Assembly (NCBI GenBank): GCA_964401335.1
Contig: CAYNYK010000007.1
Span: 1-64,000, forward strand
Direction: 5' to 3'
Length of the DNA: 64,000 nucleotides
Source of the DNA: JAAYCU01 sp964401335
GTDB taxonomy: Bacteria > Planctomycetota > Phycisphaerae > UBA1845 > PWPN01
Shown in pieces: positions 36,444-46,147 of the stretch. A program made the position numbers and the translations under genes. Position 1 is the first letter of the stretch. Each line of letters begins with the position of its first letter. The notes under the pieces were generated by a model. It was not told the DNA's origin, made no database searches, and saw nothing but the letters and a program-made list of their open reading frames with translations.

Positions 36444-37670
36444 TTAGAATCCGAAGTCATCCAGCATGATGTCCTTGCGCTCGACACCGAGATCGAGCAG
36501 CATGTTGATGCAGGCGTTGTTCATCACGCCCGGCCCGCACAAATAGTATTCCACGTCTTCCGGGGCGGGGTGCCGAGCGAGGTATTGATCGTGGACCACC
36601 TGATGAATGAACCCGGTGGGTCCGTTCCAATTGTCCTCCGGCAGCGGCTCGGACAAGGCCAAGTGCCAACTAAAATTGTCACGTTCGGCCGCCAGCTTGT
36701 TAAACTCCTCGACGTAGAAGGCCTCCCGCACACTACGCGCCCCGTACCAGAAAGAGACCTTCCGCCGAGTATCGAGACGGTAGAACAGATCGAAAATATG
36801 CGAACGCATGGGGGCCATCCCCGCACCCCCGCCGATAAAAACCATCTCCGCGTTGGTGTCGCGGGCGAAGAACTCGCCGAACGGTCCCTTGATGATGACC
36901 TCGTCGCCCGGTTTGAGATTAAAAATAAAGGAGGACATCTGGCCGGGCGGGGCCTTGGGGGCCTCCGGCGGCGGGGTGGCGATCCGCACATTGAGCATTA
37001 CGATATCGTTTTCCAGTGGAAAGTTGGCCATCGAATAAGCCCGTTCGATGGTCTCCTCCACCGTGGATTCCAGCTTCCACAGGTCGTACTTGTCCCAGTC
37101 GGAGCGGTATTTCTCCTCGATCTGAAAATCGCGAAAACGCACATGATGCGGCGGGGCCTGAATCTGGATATACCCGCCGGCCCGAAACTCCATCTTCTCG
37201 CCCGGCGGCAGCTCGAGTACCAATTCCTTGATAAAGGTGGCCACGTTACGATTGGAGCGCACCCGGCAAACCCATTGCTTGGCGCTGAATATCTCCGGCG
37301 GAATTTCGATCTTCAAGTCGTTTTTGACCTTAACCTGGCAGGAAAGGCGCAAACCTTCGCGCGCCTCCTTGCGATTGATGTGGGCCAGTTCGGTGGGCAG
37401 AATCGTGCCCCCGCCCTCCTTGATTTTCACCGTGCAGACCCCACAGGTTCCCTGCCCGCCGCAGGCCGATGGTATAAAAATCCGCTCGTTACCCAATACG
37501 TTCAACAACGTGTCGCCGGCCGGCACTTTCAGTGCATTCTCTTTATCCCCGTTGATCTCAATGCTCACCTCGCCGGTGGGTACCAGTTTGGCCCGCGCGA
37601 TCAACAGGAGCATAACCAGGGAGACAATCACGCCGGTGAACATCAGCACGCCTAAAAACACGGTAAACAT
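36444..37670 (-). CDS. nqrF: Na+-translocating NADH:quinone reductase subunit F
   Basis: Entry point for electrons: oxidises NADH through FAD and a [2Fe-2S] centre. 408 residues: one N-terminal membrane span (FTVFLGVLMFTGVIVSLVMLLLI), a ferredoxin domain with CGGQGTCGVC and a later LSCQ, an FAD domain with RAYSMAN-like ERAYSMANFP, and an NAD domain with GGGAGMAPMRSH and YYLCGPGVMN. All cofactor motifs are intact. Ends 46 bases before apbE. Confidence 0.98.
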   Translation of the reverse strand: MFTVFLGVLMFTGVIVSLVMLLLIARAKLVPTGEVSIEINGDKENALKVPAGDTLLNVLGNERIFIPSACGGQGTCGVCTVKIKEGGGTILPTELAHINRKEAREGLRLSCQVKVKNDLKIEIPPEIFSAKQWVCRVRSNRNVATFIKELVLELPPGEKMEFRAGGYIQIQAPPHHVRFRDFQIEEKYRSDWDKYDLWKLESTVEETIERAYSMANFPLENDIVMLNVRIATPPPEAPKAPPGQMSSFIFNLKPGDEVIIKGPFGEFFARDTNAEMVFIGGGAGMAPMRSHIFDLFYRLDTRRKVSFWYGARSVREAFYVEEFNKLAAERDNFSWHLALSEPLPEDNWNGPTGFIHQVVHDQYLARHPAPEDVEYYLCGPGVMNNACINMLLDLGVERKDIMLDDFGF

Positions 37671-37695
37671 CGATGCAGTCCTCGCCGGCCGAACC

Positions 37696-38328
37696 TTAAA
37701 GCTGAATACCCGCGAACGCCATGAAACCGATGGCCATCAGCCCGGTGATGATGAACGTAATCCCCAGACCGCGAAGGCCCGCCGGCACATTGCTGTAACG
37801 CATCCGCTCGCGAATAGCGGCCAGGGCCACGATGGCCAGGGCAAAACCCAGACCGCTGCCAAACCCGAATACGGCACTCTCGCCCACACGGTAATCACGC
37901 TCGACCATGAACAAAGAGGCCCCCAGGATCGCGCAATTGACCGCGATCAGGGGCAGAAACACGCCCAGCGCACCATACAAGGCCGGGGCATAGCGGTCGA
38001 TGACCATTTCCACCACCTGCACGGTGGCCGCGATCGTCCCGATGTAGCTGATAAACCCAAGGAAGGATAAATCGATAGAGGCCATCCTCGGCCCGACCAC
38101 CGGCAACCAGGTCAGGGCTCCGCCCTTGAGTAGATAGTTGTAAACCAGGCAATTCAACGGGCAGGTAATCGTCAACACGAAAACCACCGCCAGTCCCAAC
38201 CCAACGGCGGTCTCCACTTTCCGGGAGACGGCCAGAAACGAACACATCCCCAAGAAAAAGGCCAAGGCCATGTTCTCGACGAAAATCGCCTTGATCGCCA
38301 GCGACAGATAGTGCTCGAGCTCGGGCAT
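37696..38328 (-). CDS. nqrE: Na+-NQR subunit E
   Basis: 210-residue integral membrane subunit with six predicted spans. Family motifs: ENMALAFFLGMCSFLAVS near the N-terminus containing the Cys that helps ligate the iron site between NqrD and NqrE, and PLIAVNCAILGASLFMVERDY with the second Cys. Starts three bases after the nqrD stop region, so coupled. Homologous to RnfA. Confidence 0.97.
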   Translation of the reverse strand: MPELEHYLSLAIKAIFVENMALAFFLGMCSFLAVSRKVETAVGLGLAVVFVLTITCPLNCLVYNYLLKGGALTWLPVVGPRMASIDLSFLGFISYIGTIAATVQVVEMVIDRYAPALYGALGVFLPLIAVNCAILGASLFMVERDYRVGESAVFGFGSGLGFALAIVALAAIRERMRYSNVPAGLRGLGITFIITGLMAIGFMAFAGIQL

Positions 38329-38331
38329 GGC

Positions 38332-38955
38332 TTACTCCTTCTCCTGCTGATCAGGCTTCCAGGTGCGTAGCGCCCAGATGCACAAAGCAATGATGAAAAA
38401 CGCCCCCGGCGAAAGCACCATTAATCCGTTGGGGTTATACCAGCCGCCCTCGGTCACCAGCTTCAGCACCGGGTAGCCGAACAGTGAGCCGCTGCCGAGC
38501 AACTCACGGAAAAACGCGGTCACCAGTAACACCAGATCGTAGCCCAGAGCGTTGCCCACGCCGTCGAAAAAGCTTTCCAACGGCGGGTTCTGCATGGCGA
38601 AGGCCTCCGCCCGCCCCATGAGGATACAATTGGTGATAATCAACCCGACGAACACGGACAACTGCTTGCTGATGTTGAACAAATAAGCCTTGAGAATCTG
38701 ATCGGTGATAATCACCAGCGAGGCGATGACCGCCAGTTGAAAAATGATCCGCACGTTCGGGGGGACGTAATTACGCAGAGCGCTGACCGTCAAATTGGAA
38801 AGGGCCAGCACGCAAGTCAGCGCCACCGACATGACGAGGGCGGTTTTCATCTGGGTGGTCACGGCCAGCGCCGAACAGATACCCAACACCTGCAGGGCGA
38901 TGGGATTATTATTCCACAGCGGATCGAGCAGAATCTGTCTCTGTTTACGGGTCAT
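38332..38955 (-). CDS. nqrD: Na+-NQR subunit D
   Basis: 207-residue membrane subunit of the RnfE/NqrD family. Motifs: LLDPLWNNNPIALQVLGICSALAVT at the N-terminus, with the iron-ligating Cys, and FVGLIITNCILMGRAEAFAM with the second Cys. Its start overlaps the nqrC stop (ATGA). Predicted six spans, inverted relative to NqrE. Confidence 0.97.
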   Translation of the reverse strand: MTRKQRQILLDPLWNNNPIALQVLGICSALAVTTQMKTALVMSVALTCVLALSNLTVSALRNYVPPNVRIIFQLAVIASLVIITDQILKAYLFNISKQLSVFVGLIITNCILMGRAEAFAMQNPPLESFFDGVGNALGYDLVLLVTAFFRELLGSGSLFGYPVLKLVTEGGWYNPNGLMVLSPGAFFIIALCIWALRTWKPDQQEKE

Positions 38956-39740
38956 GACGCAGCCCTCCGCGATTCACGCAATTTCTTGAGATACGGGCCA
39001 AACCCGTTCTCCCCAAACCAGAACTCAACCGTATGGCTGACGCCTCGGCTGGTGATGGTCGCCCCGCTGAGGCCGTCCACCTTGTGCGGGGCTTCCTCAA
39101 CCGGGCCGGCCCGTCCTTTGATAACCTCGAGCTTTACCTCCCCCGCTTGATCGTAGATTTTTCGTCCCGGCCAGTGGGCTTTCCACGTCGGGTTATCCAC
39201 CTCACCACCCAGTCCGGGGGTCTCTCCATGCTGATAAAAGGTAAGGCCCCGGACGGTGTTGCCGTCGGCGTCCACGGCGATGAAACCGTACATCGTCGAC
39301 CATAACCCCTTACCCATGATCGGCAGCACGACCTCGTTCAGGTCGCCGTCCTTCATGACTTTGAACACCAGGGCGCGGGTCGGTATCCGTTGGACTTGGG
39401 CCGCGTTCGGCGGGGCCGGTTTGCTGCGTTGCGGATTTTTCATCTCCGCTTCCGGATCGAAGGTGGCCGGGTCGATATCCGTTTCCGCGCCGGTGGCCAG
39501 CTCGACAACCACCGGCTGGATCCGCTCCTTGAAGATTTGCGCGATTTGCTCCCGTCCCTGGCGTTGACCGGGCTCCAGCAGTCCGGCGGCCAAAAGCACG
39601 TTTACCTGCCGATCGAGCTGCGCATTCTGCTCCTGCCGGGGCTTGAGGCTCACCGCCGCGCTCGAAACCAGCAACGAACACACCACGCATACCGCGCAGG
39701 AAAAACCAATAACGTAGGGAACACTATAGGGTCGCCGCAT
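38952..39740 (-). CDS. nqrC: Na+-NQR subunit C
   Basis: 262 residues with one N-terminal span (YVIGFSCAVCVVCSLLVSS) and a periplasmic FMN-binding domain. The covalent FMN attachment site SGAT is seen in DGLSGATITSRGV near residue 226. Other landmarks: GKGLWSTMYGFIAVD and FYQHGETPGLGGEV. The gene overlaps the 3' end of nqrB by 17 bases. FMN is added by the downstream apbE product. Confidence 0.96.
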   Translation of the reverse strand: MRRPYSVPYVIGFSCAVCVVCSLLVSSAAVSLKPRQEQNAQLDRQVNVLLAAGLLEPGQRQGREQIAQIFKERIQPVVVELATGAETDIDPATFDPEAEMKNPQRSKPAPPNAAQVQRIPTRALVFKVMKDGDLNEVVLPIMGKGLWSTMYGFIAVDADGNTVRGLTFYQHGETPGLGGEVDNPTWKAHWPGRKIYDQAGEVKLEVIKGRAGPVEEAPHKVDGLSGATITSRGVSHTVEFWFGENGFGPYLKKLRESRRAAS

Positions 39741-40944
39741 TCCTCGCCAACCTTCGCTTGATATTTGCCCGCACCACATAGTGATCAATGAGCGGGGCAA
39801 ATACGTTCATAAACAAAATCGCCAGCATCATCCCTTCCGGATAGGCAGGGTTCACCACCCGGATCAGAATGGCCATTACGCCGATTAAAAAACCGTAAAT
39901 ATATTTGCCGGTCTCCGACTGAGCCGAGGAAACCGGATCGGTCGCCATGAAGACCGCCCCGAACGCCCAGCCGCCGAGCACAAAATGCCACCAGAACGGC
40001 ACGGCAAAGTAAGGATTTCCGACTCTACCGGCCAGCGCGTTCAGCAGAAGCGTGGTCAGCAACGATCCGGCCAGCAGTGACACCATGGTCCGCCACGAAC
40101 CCACCTGCGTCACGATCAGCAACACCGCTCCCAGCAGACAGAAAAGCGTGGATGTTTCGCCCATACTGCCGGGGATGAAGCCCAGAAAGGCATCCCACCA
40201 TGACCACGAACTGTGCATCAAGGCCTCTCTGCCGCCGACCATTGCCTGGGCCATCAGCGTCGGCCCGCTGTAACCGTCCACCGCCACCCACACCGCATCG
40301 CCGGAAATTTCCGCGGGATACGCAAAAAACAGAAACACCCGGGTCACCAGGGCCGGATTGAAAATGTTCATGCCCGTCCCCCCGAAAACCTCCTTGCCCA
40401 GCAACACCCCAAACGCGGTACCGAGGGCAACCTGCCATAACGGAATGGTCGGCGGAAGGATCAGCGGGATCAGAAAACCGGTGACGAAAAACCCTTCGTT
40501 GACCTCGTGGCGGCGGACGATGGCAAACAATACCTCGATCGCACCACCGGCCGCGAACGTCACGATAAAAACAGGAAGAAAATACAACCCGCCATGCATC
40601 AGGCAGGACCAGAAACTATCCGGCGAGAAGGTCAACCCCAACCAGTTGACGACATCCGCCCTCCAGCCCTCCGGAGTCATTCCCATACGCGCCAGGGCCG
40701 CATTCGCCTGGTATCCCGTGTTATACAAGGCCATGAAAACACAAGGCATGAGGGCCACCACCACGATGCCCATCATCCGTTTCAGATCCAACCCGTCGCG
40801 CACGTGTGGAGCGGTCCGGGTCACCTTGGCCGGCGAAAAAAACAGCGTGTCCACCGCCTCGAACAACGGATGCATTCGAGCCAGCGGCCGACCTTCCTTG
40901 AAATGTTTCTCCTGACTGTCCAGGAGTTTACGTAAAAGCCTCAT
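39724..40944 (-). CDS. nqrB: Na+-NQR subunit B
   Basis: 406-residue membrane subunit carrying covalent FMN and riboflavin. The flavinylated Thr lies in DGYSGPTLMAQA, a variant of the usual SGAT with Pro in place of Ala. Other family landmarks: RDGLDLKRMM, GGAIEVLFAIVRRHEVNEGFFVTG, GKEVFGGTGMNIFNPALV and FMATDPVSSAQSETGKYIYGF. ATG 40944 overlaps the nqrA stop by four bases; a longer in-frame ORF start has no family support. Confidence 0.96.
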   Translation of the reverse strand: MRLLRKLLDSQEKHFKEGRPLARMHPLFEAVDTLFFSPAKVTRTAPHVRDGLDLKRMMGIVVVALMPCVFMALYNTGYQANAALARMGMTPEGWRADVVNWLGLTFSPDSFWSCLMHGGLYFLPVFIVTFAAGGAIEVLFAIVRRHEVNEGFFVTGFLIPLILPPTIPLWQVALGTAFGVLLGKEVFGGTGMNIFNPALVTRVFLFFAYPAEISGDAVWVAVDGYSGPTLMAQAMVGGREALMHSSWSWWDAFLGFIPGSMGETSTLFCLLGAVLLIVTQVGSWRTMVSLLAGSLLTTLLLNALAGRVGNPYFAVPFWWHFVLGGWAFGAVFMATDPVSSAQSETGKYIYGFLIGVMAILIRVVNPAYPEGMMLAILFMNVFAPLIDHYVVRANIKRRLARNAATL

Positions 40945-42326
40945 GACCCTTCTCTCAGAATCGTATCTAGATTTTCGCGCAAAATCGGGCCGTAGTCGTT
41001 CTTGCCCGGACAGACAAACGAACACAAGGCAAGATCTTCCTCTTCCAACTCCAAGCACCCGAGCTGCTCGGCCCGCTCGATATCGCCGGCCACCAGACTC
41101 TTGAGCAAAAAGGTCGGCTCGATATCGAAAGGCATCACCCGCTCGTACATACCGATGGGGACAATCGCCCGCGTGGAGCCGTGGGTGTTGGTCGAAAAGG
41201 CAAATTTCCTTCCGTTACGCATAAAACCGGACGCGAAAGCCCGAATAATCGAAAATGTGTTCCGGCCTAACTGCAGCCAGGCCAGGAAACTGCGCTCACG
41301 CCCTTCCTGAAGAGCGGTAACCTGAAAATGGTAACGTCCCAAGAAACCGAACACCTCGCCCATCGCGGTCCGGCCGGAAAAAACCGAGCCGGATATGACC
41401 CGATTCTCGACCGGCTCAAGTTCGCCAGCCAGCAACTCGACCAACGATGCGCCAATCCGGGTGCGCAACAATCGCGGGTTTGTCACCGTCGGACCGCCCA
41501 ACGCGATCACCCGCTGAACGTCCAACCGTCCGGTCGTGAACAACCGTCCAAACGCAAACACGTCCTGATAGTTCAGATACCAGACCGTCTTGTGAGCGCT
41601 GACCGGATCAAGCAGATGAATATGCAGCCCGACCGTGCCGTAGGGATGCTTACCCTCGAATTCCTCGGTCACAATCCGCTCATGGGCCGGCGCCTTTACC
41701 GCCGAACCGGTATGCTTACAGAGGAAGACCTTTCCTTCGGTGAGTTTCGTCAACAAACGCAGCCCGCTGTCGAAATCGTCTTCCCGCCCGCGATAAACCA
41801 CATCGACCGAGGCGGCCAGCGGGTTGCTGTCCACCGCGGTGATGAATATCGAATGGGGTTTACCCTGCGGATCAGCGACGCGTCCGAAAGGCCGGGCGCG
41901 CAGAGCGGTCCATAGACCCGATTCGATCAGCAGCCCGCGAATTTCCTCACCGTTGAGTTCAGCGAAGGATTTGCCCTTGAATGACTGAAAAGGCTGAAAA
42001 TCATCATCGGAGGGTTTCCCATTGACTTCACCTTCCGTCAGTTCAATAACCACCGACTGAAAAGCTCGCCGCTCGCCCCGATGAATGGCGACCACCTTGC
42101 CCGCGGCCGGCGCGGTGTAGAGGACACCCGGCATTTTCTTGTCTTCAAAAAGGACTTGCCCGCGTTTCACCGGATCGCCGACCGCCACCAGGAAACGCGG
42201 CTTCATATTCACATAATCATCCGCAAGCAAGGCCACGCGATGCACCGGGCGAGCCTCGTCTATTTCCTGGCGAGGTTCACCGGTAATCGGTAAATTCAAT
42301 CCTTTCGTTATCTCATGAACCGACAT
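40941..42326 (-). CDS. nqrA: Na+-NQR subunit A
   Basis: 461 residues, first gene of the operon; binds ubiquinone and lacks membrane spans. N-terminal ITKGLNLPITGEPRQ, then DYVNMKPRFLVAVGDPVKRGQVLFEDKK (barrel-sandwich region), ITAVDSNPLA and VIALGGPTVTNP, FSTNTHGSTRAIVPIGMYERVMPFD and the CSFVCPGKNDYGPILRENLD end are all family features. A TATAAT lies on the minus strand at 42354-42359, 28 bases before the start, with only a weak -35. Confidence 0.97.
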   Translation of the reverse strand: MSVHEITKGLNLPITGEPRQEIDEARPVHRVALLADDYVNMKPRFLVAVGDPVKRGQVLFEDKKMPGVLYTAPAAGKVVAIHRGERRAFQSVVIELTEGEVNGKPSDDDFQPFQSFKGKSFAELNGEEIRGLLIESGLWTALRARPFGRVADPQGKPHSIFITAVDSNPLAASVDVVYRGREDDFDSGLRLLTKLTEGKVFLCKHTGSAVKAPAHERIVTEEFEGKHPYGTVGLHIHLLDPVSAHKTVWYLNYQDVFAFGRLFTTGRLDVQRVIALGGPTVTNPRLLRTRIGASLVELLAGELEPVENRVISGSVFSGRTAMGEVFGFLGRYHFQVTALQEGRERSFLAWLQLGRNTFSIIRAFASGFMRNGRKFAFSTNTHGSTRAIVPIGMYERVMPFDIEPTFLLKSLVAGDIERAEQLGCLELEEEDLALCSFVCPGKNDYGPILRENLDTILREGS

Positions 42327-42640
42327 AGGGAACCTTTGTTAAATTTTTCACATATTATAGTCATGCCTATCCCATCCGGGTCGTCAATCGCACTTATCCA
42401 TCCAACGTATCCCCCCACGCGCCTTCAGAGTGGGATGAGACGGCGATGGGGTTAAAAGCCGGTATTGTGGCGACATTCAGCCAAGTTCGCAAATGCGTCG
42501 TCCCACAAACGGGAGATAGAACAAAAGATGCCTACCACTACGCCGTAAAAATATAAGCTATCAAAGAAAATCGTGATTCCGTAGGGATGCCTTTTCTGGT
42601 ATTCGCGCGTTGTCAATGGTCTCCGAGCGGATCAGAGGGG
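42327..42640. other. intergenic between nqrA and flagellin 1
   Basis: About 310 bases upstream of nqrA and downstream of the flagellin terminator. Apart from the -10-like TATAAT at 42354-42359 (minus strand) nothing is recognised. Confidence 0.5.
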
Positions 42641-42682
42641 ACTAAAAAACAACCGGCCCCATCTCGACGGATGGGGCCGGTT
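42641..42682 (-). terminator. intrinsic terminator of flagellin 1
   Basis: Perfect 12-base stem AACCGGCCCCAT / ATGGGGCCGGTT (42651-42682) around an eight-base loop, followed on the minus strand by GTTTTTTAG. It marks the end of the whole flagellar block. Confidence 0.92.
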
Positions 42683-42721
42683 GAGGAAGACACCTTCAAT
42701 TCAAGTCGTTAGGACGACGGC

Positions 42722-44146
42722 TTATTGCAGCAGTGAGAGTGCAAACTGCGGCATCGAGTTGGCGATACCGAGGACTGAGGTTGTACTCTGCACCAGCACC
42801 TGCGCTCGGGTCAGGGCGGCGGTTTCCACGGCGAAGTCGGCGTCGCGAATGCTCGATTCGGCGGCGGTGACGTTTTCAAGGGCCACCTGTTGGCTGTTAA
42901 TGTTTGTTTCGATCTGGTTGGCCTGCAATCCGCCCAGTCGGCCGCGAAGTACGGACACTTGAGAAATCGCTTCTTCGAGAATTTCCTCGGCCCGCTGGTA
43001 ATGTCCGCCAATTACCGAATTGGAACCGGCACTCTTAATCGTATTCAGGTATCCCACGACCGGTCCACCCAGATTACTGGTCGCCACCGACGGAATGCCG
43101 ATGGAGACTTGACCGTTGGCGTTGACCGTCGGCCCGATCTGGAAAATCGCCCCGCCACCCGTGATATCGAACGAGGTGGAACCAAGGGCCGTCCCAAAGG
43201 CGGCCGTCAGATTTAGTTGCAGGTCCAGCCCGTTCGATCGCAACGAGGAAACCAACCCCTTCGTCGAGGCGGTTTGTCCATTGATCAGCACACCGGCATC
43301 CTGTCCATAATCCAGGGAGGTTGATCCGGTGCCGACGATAAAACTTCCGTCAATCGGCTTGACGGAAACGAAGGCATCCGAGCCGTAATCCTGGCTGTTA
43401 ATAAGAATCACGGTCGTCGAGCCGGTCCCGCTGATGGTGGCGGAAACGCCGGTGGTCAGGGAGTTGGCGTTGATCGCCTTAACCACCGCCGAGGCCCCGG
43501 TACCGGCCGCGAAAGACAATACCTCGATACCCTTCTGACCCGACAGTTCAATGGTGACGTTACTGGAACCAATAGCACTTCCGGTAAATGCCACCTGCGC
43601 GGTCTGGGCCGATTGGACGACCTCCACGACGACGGAGGCTGTACCGCTCGGGGGGACACGGGCCCCAAAGATGCGCGCGGCACCGATCGCGGATGAAACC
43701 AGCCCGCTGACGCTGTACTCGAAATTACCGTTGATCAGCTTTTCGCCGCCAAATTGCGTGGTGTTGGCGATGCGGTCGATAGCTTCGAGAATGGAATCAA
43801 TCTGCAACTGATCGGCTTGAAGCTCATCACCGCCTATGGCTCCTTCGTTGGCCGCGTGATTGATCAACGCGCGCAAATCAATCAGCAGAGAGGACACCTC
43901 ATTCAAGGCGCCTTCCGCGGTTGAAATAACATTGATGGCGCGCTGTGAGTTATCGATGGCTTGGCTAATGCCCGTTATCTCGCTCCGTAAAGTCTCCGAA
44001 GCGATCAAACCGGCCGGATCATCGCTTCCGCGATTGATCCGCAAACCGGTACTCAATCGTTCGAGGCGTGTGTTTAAGTCCGTCTGGTTGGCAATTAAGC
44101 GGTGTACGGACTGAAGCGAGGCGACGTTGGTATTGATACGACTCAT
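42722..44146 (-). CDS. flagellin, paralogue 1
   Basis: 474-residue filament subunit. Conserved D0/D1 ends: MSRINTNVASLQSVHRLI, LERLSTGLRINRGSDDPAG near residue 30-50, and C-terminal SAIRDADFAVETAALTRAQ-type helix ending ANSMPQFALSLLQ. The central part has flagellin-IN repeats (ASAVVKAINANSLTTGVSA). A perfect ribosome-binding site GGGAGG is six bases before the start. Exported by the flagellar type III apparatus. It differs from the other two flagellins mostly in the middle. Confidence 0.95.
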   Translation of the reverse strand: MSRINTNVASLQSVHRLIANQTDLNTRLERLSTGLRINRGSDDPAGLIASETLRSEITGISQAIDNSQRAINVISTAEGALNEVSSLLIDLRALINHAANEGAIGGDELQADQLQIDSILEAIDRIANTTQFGGEKLINGNFEYSVSGLVSSAIGAARIFGARVPPSGTASVVVEVVQSAQTAQVAFTGSAIGSSNVTIELSGQKGIEVLSFAAGTGASAVVKAINANSLTTGVSATISGTGSTTVILINSQDYGSDAFVSVKPIDGSFIVGTGSTSLDYGQDAGVLINGQTASTKGLVSSLRSNGLDLQLNLTAAFGTALGSTSFDITGGGAIFQIGPTVNANGQVSIGIPSVATSNLGGPVVGYLNTIKSAGSNSVIGGHYQRAEEILEEAISQVSVLRGRLGGLQANQIETNINSQQVALENVTAAESSIRDADFAVETAALTRAQVLVQSTTSVLGIANSMPQFALSLLQ

Positions 44147-44598
44147 GGTATCCTCCCTGACTATCGGGGCAAGTTTTCCTTACCTTGCGCCCGCGGGAAC
44201 ACGGCCTTGCGTTCCCCCGCCGGGCCTGATGAAACCCGGCACTTTTCAACCCGACCCGCCGGCAGCGATTTCCACCGCCCCTCACGGGATGCACTCGCCA
44301 TCGCTTCGACGATCGCGAGGCCCAAACTGGCCGCCGATCCTCCGGATCGACATCTCACCTTTGCAGTGAGCCCACGCCGTTGGTATCGTCTGCCATCCGC
44401 CTTGGCGACCTGCGGCGTTTGCGCTTCCACCCCTCCTTCCTCTTCACTTTTTATGCATCCGGGATTTCGACACGTTCACCGGATGGTCTTTAGTTATAAA
44501 TTCCCGGACCGACATTTTTATATATATCGGACCTTTGTCAGACTCCGGGGGGGGTCAAAAATCGGCCTCCAACCCACACGTTATACCGTCCATAAAAT
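44147..44598 (-). promoter_or_regulatory. leader and promoter region of flagellin 1
   Basis: About 450 bases upstream of flagellin 1. On the minus strand a hairpin CGATCC-GGA-GGATCG (44335-44349) exposes GGA, and GGGAAC/GTTCCC and GCCGGG/CCCGGC pairings lie closer to the start. Near 44510 a TAAAG with a GTCGAAAT about 17 bases on looks faintly like a sigma-28 promoter but spacing is off. A 90-codon frame here has its ribosome-binding site too close to GTG to be trusted. Confidence 0.45.
44335..44349 (-). promoter_or_regulatory. GGA-loop hairpin, CsrA-site candidate (flagellin 1 leader)
   Basis: Minus-strand CGATCC-GGA-GGATCG, six base pairs with GGA in the loop, about 190 bases before the start codon. 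Confidence 0.4.
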
Positions 44599-44632
44599 GG
44601 CCGGACTCCCGATATGGATCAGGAGCCCGGCC
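44599..44632 (-). terminator. intrinsic terminator of flagellin 2
   Basis: Minus-strand stem GGCCGGGCTCC / GGAGTCCGGCC (one mismatch) around a 12-base loop, then ATTTTAT. A second strong hairpin (44653-44686, 11 pairs with one bulged C) lies between it and the flagellin stop. Confidence 0.75.
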
Positions 44633-44704
44633 GCGAAAAGCGTGTTGGTTTCCGCGGCCTGACCTTCTATAAGTCGGTCAGCCGCGAACGAAACTGAACT
44701 TCCA

Positions 44705-46147
44705 TTATCCGAGCAAAGCCAGAACATTTTGTGGCGCCCGGTTGGCCAACTGCAAGCTGGCGGTGCCGGCCTGAACCAGAATCTGGGCCCGTGTAAGATT
44801 GCTGGTTTCCTGAGCGAAATCGGCATCCCGAATAGCGCTCTGGGCCGCCGTTGTGTTTTCCAAGGCCACCTGCAATGAGTTGATAGTCGGTGCCAGGGTA
44901 TTCTTCTGGAAAGACCCTAAGCGCCCGCGTAAGCTGGAGATACTCTTGCTCGACTCGCGGATGATCCGCTGGGCGGTGGCAAAGTTCTTGGACGATAGAT
45001 CGTTAGCCGCCCCGCTGGCCAGCGAGGAGAGATAACCGATATCGCCCTTGCCCAGACTGCCGGTATTGACGCTCTGAATTCCGATACTGGCCAAACCGTT
45101 GATCCCGACCGTCGGAGCAATGCTGAAATCGGCCCCGCCGCCGGTAATTGTAAAGGTCTTGGTGGCCGTTAATTGCGTCGCGAATGCGGAACTCAAGGTC
45201 ATATCCACGCTCAAGGCCGAGGTTCGCAGAGAGACATCGAGGCCTTTGGTCACGGCAGTGGATCCGTTGATCTCTACGCCGGCGTCCTGCCCATAATCCT
45301 TGGTCGAGCTGGTACCGCCGGTCACGGTAAAGGTGCCGGAAATCGCCTCGACGGACACAAACGCATCGCTGCCATAATCCACGCTGTTGAATTTGACGGC
45401 AGCGGTTGAACCCGCGCCACTGAGAGAAGCGGAAACACCGGTCAACTCCTTGGATTGATTAACCGCCGCGATCACCGCGGAAACACTGGTCCCGGAGGCA
45501 AAACTGAGCAACTCCGTACCGTATTTACCGCCGATCTGAAGGGTCGTGACCCCTGAGCCGGTAGCCGAGCCCGAATAAATGAGTTGAGCGGTCAGGGCGG
45601 ATTGGGTCATTTTGATGGTTACCGAGCGGCTGCCGCCTTCAGGAATACGCGCACTGTTGATCTTGAGATGCGTAACGGCCGAGGCGGTGGCCCCCGTGGT
45701 CACTCCGGACGTCGAGTAATCCAATTCGCCGTTCAACAGTTTCTTGCCGTTAAATTCGGAGGAATTGGCGATTCGGTTGATCGAGTCCAGGATGGAGTCG
45801 ATCTGGAGCTGGTTGGCGGCTACTTCCTCATCGCTCAGACCAGCCGTATTCGCGGCGTGGTCCACCAGGTCCTCCAACTCGATCAGCAGGGAGTTGATTT
45901 CCTGGAGGGAGCCTTCGGTGACCGCGATGATCTGATCGGCCCGGTTGGCATTGTCCATCGCCGCCTCGATCGCGGTCAATTCGCTGCGGAGGTTTTCGGA
46001 CGCAATCAAACCGGCGGGATCATCCTTGCCGCTGTTGATCCGCAAACCGGTGCTTAACCGCGTCAGCGATTGGTTAAGCGTTGTGTTGTTCTTTTCCAGA
46101 ATACGCGCGGCCACAATCGACGGTACATTTGTGTTGATTCGACTCAT
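44705..46147 (-). CDS. flagellin, paralogue 2
   Basis: 480 residues. N-terminal MSRINTNVPSIVAARILEKN, LTRLSTGLRINSGKDDPAG, C-terminal SAIRDADFAQETSNLTRAQILVQAG-like helix and end LQLANRAPQNVLALLG. The middle has two flagellin-IN-like segments (SAVIAAVNQSKELTGVSASL). Starts at the second MSRIN of a longer ORF, where GAGGAGG precedes ATG 46147 by about nine bases. Confidence 0.95.
   Translation of the reverse strand: MSRINTNVPSIVAARILEKNNTTLNQSLTRLSTGLRINSGKDDPAGLIASENLRSELTAIEAAMDNANRADQIIAVTEGSLQEINSLLIELEDLVDHAANTAGLSDEEVAANQLQIDSILDSINRIANSSEFNGKKLLNGELDYSTSGVTTGATASAVTHLKINSARIPEGGSRSVTIKMTQSALTAQLIYSGSATGSGVTTLQIGGKYGTELLSFASGTSVSAVIAAVNQSKELTGVSASLSGAGSTAAVKFNSVDYGSDAFVSVEAISGTFTVTGGTSSTKDYGQDAGVEINGSTAVTKGLDVSLRTSALSVDMTLSSAFATQLTATKTFTITGGGADFSIAPTVGINGLASIGIQSVNTGSLGKGDIGYLSSLASGAANDLSSKNFATAQRIIRESSKSISSLRGRLGSFQKNTLAPTINSLQVALENTTAAQSAIRDADFAQETSNLTRAQILVQAGTASLQLANRAPQNVLALLG

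Noticed and set aside
44161..44430. 89-codon ORF in the flagellin 1 leader with GGAGG upstream
   Set aside because: The ribosome-binding site is only about one base from the GTG, the frame is rich in arginine and glycine, and the region forms several hairpins; better explained as a structured leader.
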